Source: Thermoleophilia bacterium
GTDB lineage: Bacteria > Actinomycetota > Thermoleophilia > Gaiellales > Gaiellaceae
Direction of reading: 5' to 3'
NCBI GenBank assembly: GCA_013362295.1
Contig: JABFWJ010000205.1
Coordinates: 1 to 14,814, forward strand
DNA length: 14,814 nt
Both the position numbers and the translations under genes were made by a program. The first letter of the stretch is position 1. The number at the start of each line of letters is the position of its first letter. Under the pieces are notes generated by a model. The model did not search any database. It worked only from the letters and a program-made list of their open reading frames with translations, and had not been told where the DNA came from. This document shows positions 12,405 through 14,814 of this stretch, piece by piece.

Positions 12405-13425
12405 GCTCCGACGCTATCCGCGACTCGGCGATCGCGTCGAGGCCGATATCCGGGACAGCCTCGAGCGAATCGAGCAGCGTCTTCAGCTGGGCAGCCTGCT
12501 CCGCGGAGACCTTCGCCTGACGCTCGAAACGTCTGGCCGAGCTCGTCCGGTCGCCGTCGTTGAGCCGCCGGGCGACGCGCCGCGACATCGTGGCGCGCTC
12601 CTCCAGCGCGCGACAGGCCGCCCACAGCGTCCGCTCCAGCGTGTCGACGTGGCGTACGATGAGGCTGTTCATCGTGAAGGCGTGGCCGACACGGCAGCGA
12701 TAGCTCATCGTGTCGCCTTCCTCCTTCTCCCAGAGCGTCCCCCCGCAGTCCGGACAGGCGAACGGTGCGATCTCGCCTGGTTGAGCGTCCTCGCCCCCTG
12801 GGTTGGGTGCTTGGTCGTCCGGCACAGCCACCTCCTTCCCCGCGTATCCGCTCGCGCCGGCGGTCAGCTGGACGAGTGTCTCGACGAGCTTCTCGATCGG
12901 AAGCACGTAATCGGGCCGCGCGTACGCGATCGCGTTCGCCGGCATCGCCGGGTACATCGCGTCGCGTGGGTCCTGGACGAGCGTGGCGCCGCCCGCCTCT
13001 GCGATGCAGTTCAGGCCGACGGTCCCGTCGTCGAGCGTCCCCGACAGGATCACACCCGCCGTGCGGCTCCCGTACGACTCGGCTGTAGAGCGGAAAAGCG
13101 GGTCGATCGCGGGGCGATGCCCGTTCTCGCGCGGGCCGGGGTCGAGCTGGATGCGCCGGCCCACGATCCGCATGTGCCGATCCGGGGGCGCGATGTAGAG
13201 GCAGCCCCCGGCCGTCTCCATCCCGTCCTGGGCATGCACCGCCGGGAGGGGCCCGACGCGGTCGAGAATCTGCGGCAGGACGCTAGGCCCCGAGCTCGGG
13301 ACGTGCAGGACGATCATGATCGGCGCTGCGAAGTCCCTCGGAACGACGCGCGCGAACCGGATCAGGGCTTCGACTCCTCCGGCGGAGGCGCCGACGACGA
13401 CGATCTCGCAGCCCGTGTCGGGCAT
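12391..13425 (-). CDS. cheB: CheB-type methylesterase without receiver domain, with zinc-ribbon-like tail
   Basis: 344 residues from ATG 13425, supported by GGGGAG 8 nt upstream; the frame stays open further 5' but has no such site and would run into the small upstream gene. Residues 5-190 form the CheB catalytic domain, with the expected triad Ser14 (VGASAGG), His41 (IVLHVPSSGPS) and Asp133 (SGTLDDGT). There is no N-terminal receiver, so it cannot be controlled by CheA-type phosphorylation. A linker leads to CPDCGGTLW...YRCRVGHAF, giving Cys224, Cys227, Cys244 and His248, a likely zinc site found in many stand-alone CheB proteins. A helical tail (VRHVDTLERTLWAACRALEERATMSRRVARR) follows. Known reaction: hydrolysis of receptor glutamyl methyl esters (and deamidation). 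The partner target is unknown. The gene overlaps cheR by 14 nt. Confidence 0.93.
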   Translation of the reverse strand: MPDTGCEIVVVGASAGGVEALIRFARVVPRDFAAPIMIVLHVPSSGPSVLPQILDRVGPLPAVHAQDGMETAGGCLYIAPPDRHMRIVGRRIQLDPGPRENGHRPAIDPLFRSTAESYGSRTAGVILSGTLDDGTVGLNCIAEAGGATLVQDPRDAMYPAMPANAIAYARPDYVLPIEKLVETLVQLTAGASGYAGKEVAVPDDQAPNPGGEDAQPGEIAPFACPDCGGTLWEKEEGDTMSYRCRVGHAFTMNSLIVRHVDTLERTLWAACRALEERATMSRRVARRLNDGDRTSSARRFERQAKVSAEQAAQLKTLLDSLEAVPDIGLDAIAESRIASEHGVA

Positions 13426-13474
13426 CCCGTCTAGCTCCCCTGCCGCGGCGTGCCGAGCCCGGACGCCGCGGCGT

Positions 13475-13687
13475 TCATCTGCGGTTCGCCGCGTCCTGGT
13501 CTTCGAGGTCGGCGCGGTCACGTTCCAGGGCAGCCGCGGCTCGCTCGAGCTCGGCACTGCGGCGCTCGATGTCCGCCCGCGCCGCGTCTCCCCGCTCCGA
13601 CCAGAAGGTCGCCGCCTCCTCGTGGCGGCCGGCCGACTCGTCGTGCGTCTGCGCCGCGTGACGATGTCGCTCTGCGCGCGCCTCCAT
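13475..13687 (-). CDS. Small coiled-coil protein of unknown function
   Basis: 70 residues from ATG 13687. The composition is strongly charged and helical, with His/Ala/Glu/Arg richness: RAERHRHAAQTHDESAGRHEEAATFW, then SERGDAARADIERRSAELERAAAALERDRADLEDQDA. I recognise this type (HEEAAxFWxxRGDxxRAxxERRxAELERAA) as a recurring small actinobacterial protein, typically placed beside regulatory or stress genes. No signal peptide, no domain of known function. It has no good ribosome site, but a leaderless promoter ends 7 nt before its ATG. It may be the first gene of the cheB-cheR-kinase-regulator transcript (50-nt gap to cheB). A structural or scaffolding role through its coiled coil is only a guess. 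Confidence 0.65.
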   Translation of the reverse strand: MEARAERHRHAAQTHDESAGRHEEAATFWSERGDAARADIERRSAELERAAAALERDRADLEDQDAANRR

Positions 13688-13694
13688 GCACCTG

Positions 13695-13724
13695 AGGGTA
13701 CGCCTGCGGCTGCCCCACGTCCAA
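13695..13724 (-). promoter_or_regulatory. Leaderless promoter at the head of the signalling operon
   Basis: -35 TTGGAC at 13724-13719, spacer 18, -10 TACCCT (TAnnnT) at 13700-13695, then 7 nt to ATG 13687. This geometry places transcription start at or within a base or two of the start codon. No ribosome binding site lies between, in agreement with a leaderless mRNA. Confidence 0.5.
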
Positions 13725-13741
13725 CGCCGCGCTCCGTTCCG

Positions 13742-14359
13742 TCATGCTCGCTCCTCGACGAGGAGGACGACGAGCTCGCGCGGCCCGTGGACGCCCTCGA
13801 CCCGGCTGAGCTCGATGTCGGAGGTCGCGGACGGACCGGAGATGAACGTCAGCGGACGCGCCGCCAGCGACTCCGCCTCGAGGAGCGCGAGCGCCTCCGG
13901 CAGGAGCTCGACGATCTGCGACTCGCGCACGACGCAGACGTGGAGGTCGGGCACGAGCGTGAGGGCGCGCCGCCCTTCGTGCTGAGCGGCGGTGAGCACG
14001 ATCGTGCCGGTCTCCGCGATCGCCACGGTGCAGCCGGTCAGCGCGCCGTCGACGTCGTCGAGCTCGCGCGGCGTGAGCCCCCGGTCCTCGACGAGCTCGC
14101 GTGCGGCGGGCCGCCACGAGGCTGGAATGCCGGGCGGTGCGACGAGGCGCCGAGCCCCCGCCGCGTCCTCGACGGCTGCAGCGACGTTGCTCTCTCCGAT
14201 CCTCCTCACGTCCGCGCGGTACTCGCCCACGCGTAGGCAGAAGCGCTCGACGAGTGCCTGACGTCCGAGCGTGCCCGTGCGCCGGTACTCGCGGGACACC
14301 GGGCCGCTCGTCGCGGTCGACGCGACGCGTCTGAGGATCTCCTGCCGCGCGTCGCTCAC
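13742..14359 (-). CDS. lutC: LutC-like lactate utilization protein (LUD domain)
   Basis: 205 residues from GTG 14359, overlapping the stop of lutB as GTGA. A LUD (DUF162/YkgG) domain covers most of it; the hallmark is GCTVAIAETGTIVLTAAQHEGRRALTLVPD-type sequence near residues 125-155, followed by HVCVVRESQIVELLPEAL and a C-terminal FISGPSATSDIELSRVEGVHGP motif (the usual TGPSRTADIE..lv.GVHGP). LutC works with LutA and LutB to oxidise L-lactate to pyruvate; the family also occurs beside glycolate-type oxidases. The N-terminal ARQEILRRV helix is usual for LutC. LutA is not in this window; it would be expected upstream of lutB, beyond the right edge. A 54-nt gap with a promoter separates it from the signalling cluster. 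Confidence 0.9.
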   Translation of the reverse strand: MSDARQEILRRVASTATSGPVSREYRRTGTLGRQALVERFCLRVGEYRADVRRIGESNVAAAVEDAAGARRLVAPPGIPASWRPAARELVEDRGLTPRELDDVDGALTGCTVAIAETGTIVLTAAQHEGRRALTLVPDLHVCVVRESQIVELLPEALALLEAESLAARPLTFISGPSATSDIELSRVEGVHGPRELVVLLVEERA

Positions 14360-14814
14360 GAGCGCTCCCGGCGCCACCAGGTGCGGAACGTCTCGCGCGC
14401 CGGCGGCTTCAGGTCGCGGGTCCTCGTCCACTTCGACAGCACGGGGAAACGGCGGAGACGCGAGAGCGGACGGACGGCTTGCTGCGCGGCGGCGAAGCGG
14501 CGGGAGCTCGCGAACGTCCACGCGGCGAGCCGCATGACTGCGCTTTCCGCCGTCCGGCCCTTCGCCTCGACCGCCTTCGCGCGCAGGTGGAGCAGCACGC
14601 GCGGGATGTCGATCTTCACGGGACACACCTCGTAGCAGGCGCCGCAGAGCGTGGACGCGTACGGGAGCGACGACGCGTTCTCGATCCCGCGCAGTTGCGG
14701 GGTCAGGATCGCGCCGATCGGGCCGGGGTAGACGGAGCCGTACGCGTGTCCGCCCGTGCGGGAGTAGACCGGGCACACGTTGAGGCACGCGCTGCAGCGG
14801 ATGCAGTGCAGGGC
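14356..14814 (-). CDS. lutB: LutB-like iron-sulfur lactate utilization protein, C-terminal part
   Basis: The gene runs off the right edge; 152 C-terminal residues are present. The first 4Fe-4S cluster motif is at the cut end, CIRCSACLNVCPVY (CxxCxxCxxxCP), and the second follows as CGACYEVCPVKIDIP. Between them is GGHAYGSVYPGPIGAILTPQL, a strongly conserved segment of LutB. Full LutB is near 470 residues: an N-terminal LUD-like domain is missing here, followed by the ferredoxin-like domain seen here and a C-terminal helical tail. It transfers electrons in the LutABC L-lactate oxidation complex on the cytoplasmic side. It overlaps lutC as GTGA, so the two are translationally coupled. Confidence 0.92.
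   Translation of the reverse strand, partial: ALHCIRCSACLNVCPVYSRTGGHAYGSVYPGPIGAILTPQLRGIENASSLPYASTLCGACYEVCPVKIDIPRVLLHLRAKAVEAKGRTAESAVMRLAAWTFASSRRFAAAQQAVRPLSRLRRFPVLSKWTRTRDLKPPARETFRTWWRRERS

Noticed and set aside
13426..13557. 44-residue N-terminal extension of CheB
   Set aside because: It overlaps the small coiled-coil gene and has no family similarity; ATG 13425 has a good GGGGAG ribosome site and directly precedes the CheB fold.

Overview
The window is a compact, very GC-rich stretch with short intergenic gaps, many GTG starts, 1-14 nt gene overlaps and several promoters that place the -10 box 6-9 nt before the start codon (leaderless style). Together with the protein families (a small HEEA/FW-type coiled-coil protein, a CECxxxxC protein, a cupredoxin-like tail, LutB/LutC) this points to a soil-type high-GC actinobacterium, possibly Thermoleophilia/Gaiellales-like. 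That taxonomic call is inference; no marker gene is present.

Left part (1-7569). The end of a MetE-like methyltransferase overlaps a ThDP-dependent benzoylformate-decarboxylase-like enzyme, both on the + strand. Convergent to them lies a - strand ABC importer of the SsuABC/TauABC/NMT1 type: two permeases (4816-5631 and 4034-4819), an ATPase (3214-4032) and a substrate-binding protein (1724-2944). The importer is interrupted by a 199-bp palindromic element (3001-3199) between the ATPase and binding-protein genes. An NAD(P)-dependent aldehyde dehydrogenase diverges from the first permease across a 67-bp double promoter region. A reasonable reading is uptake of a small organic acid, decarboxylation of a 2-oxo acid to an aldehyde, and oxidation of the aldehyde to an acid. 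The substrate is unknown. A small DUF6197-like gene follows.

Middle part (7582-13687, all - strand). In transcription order: a 70-aa coiled-coil protein behind a good leaderless promoter; a stand-alone CheB methylesterase with a C-terminal Cys3His zinc-ribbon-like tail; a CheR methyltransferase carrying PAS - long heptad coiled coil - PAS; a soluble double-PAS histidine kinase; an OmpR-type response regulator; a STAS-domain protein lacking the phosphorylatable serine; and a small Cys-containing conserved protein. The cheB-cheR-kinase-regulator genes overlap or abut. No receptor, CheA or CheW is visible, so this looks like a non-chemotactic methylation/two-component signalling module.

Right end (13742-14814). 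LutC and the C-terminal part of the iron-sulfur protein LutB, coupled by a GTGA overlap; they belong to an L-lactate oxidation locus that continues outside the window.

No tRNA, rRNA, CRISPR array, insertion sequence or phage gene was seen. There is no gene-free stretch over 300 bp; the longest gap (2945-3213) holds the palindromic element and a candidate promoter.
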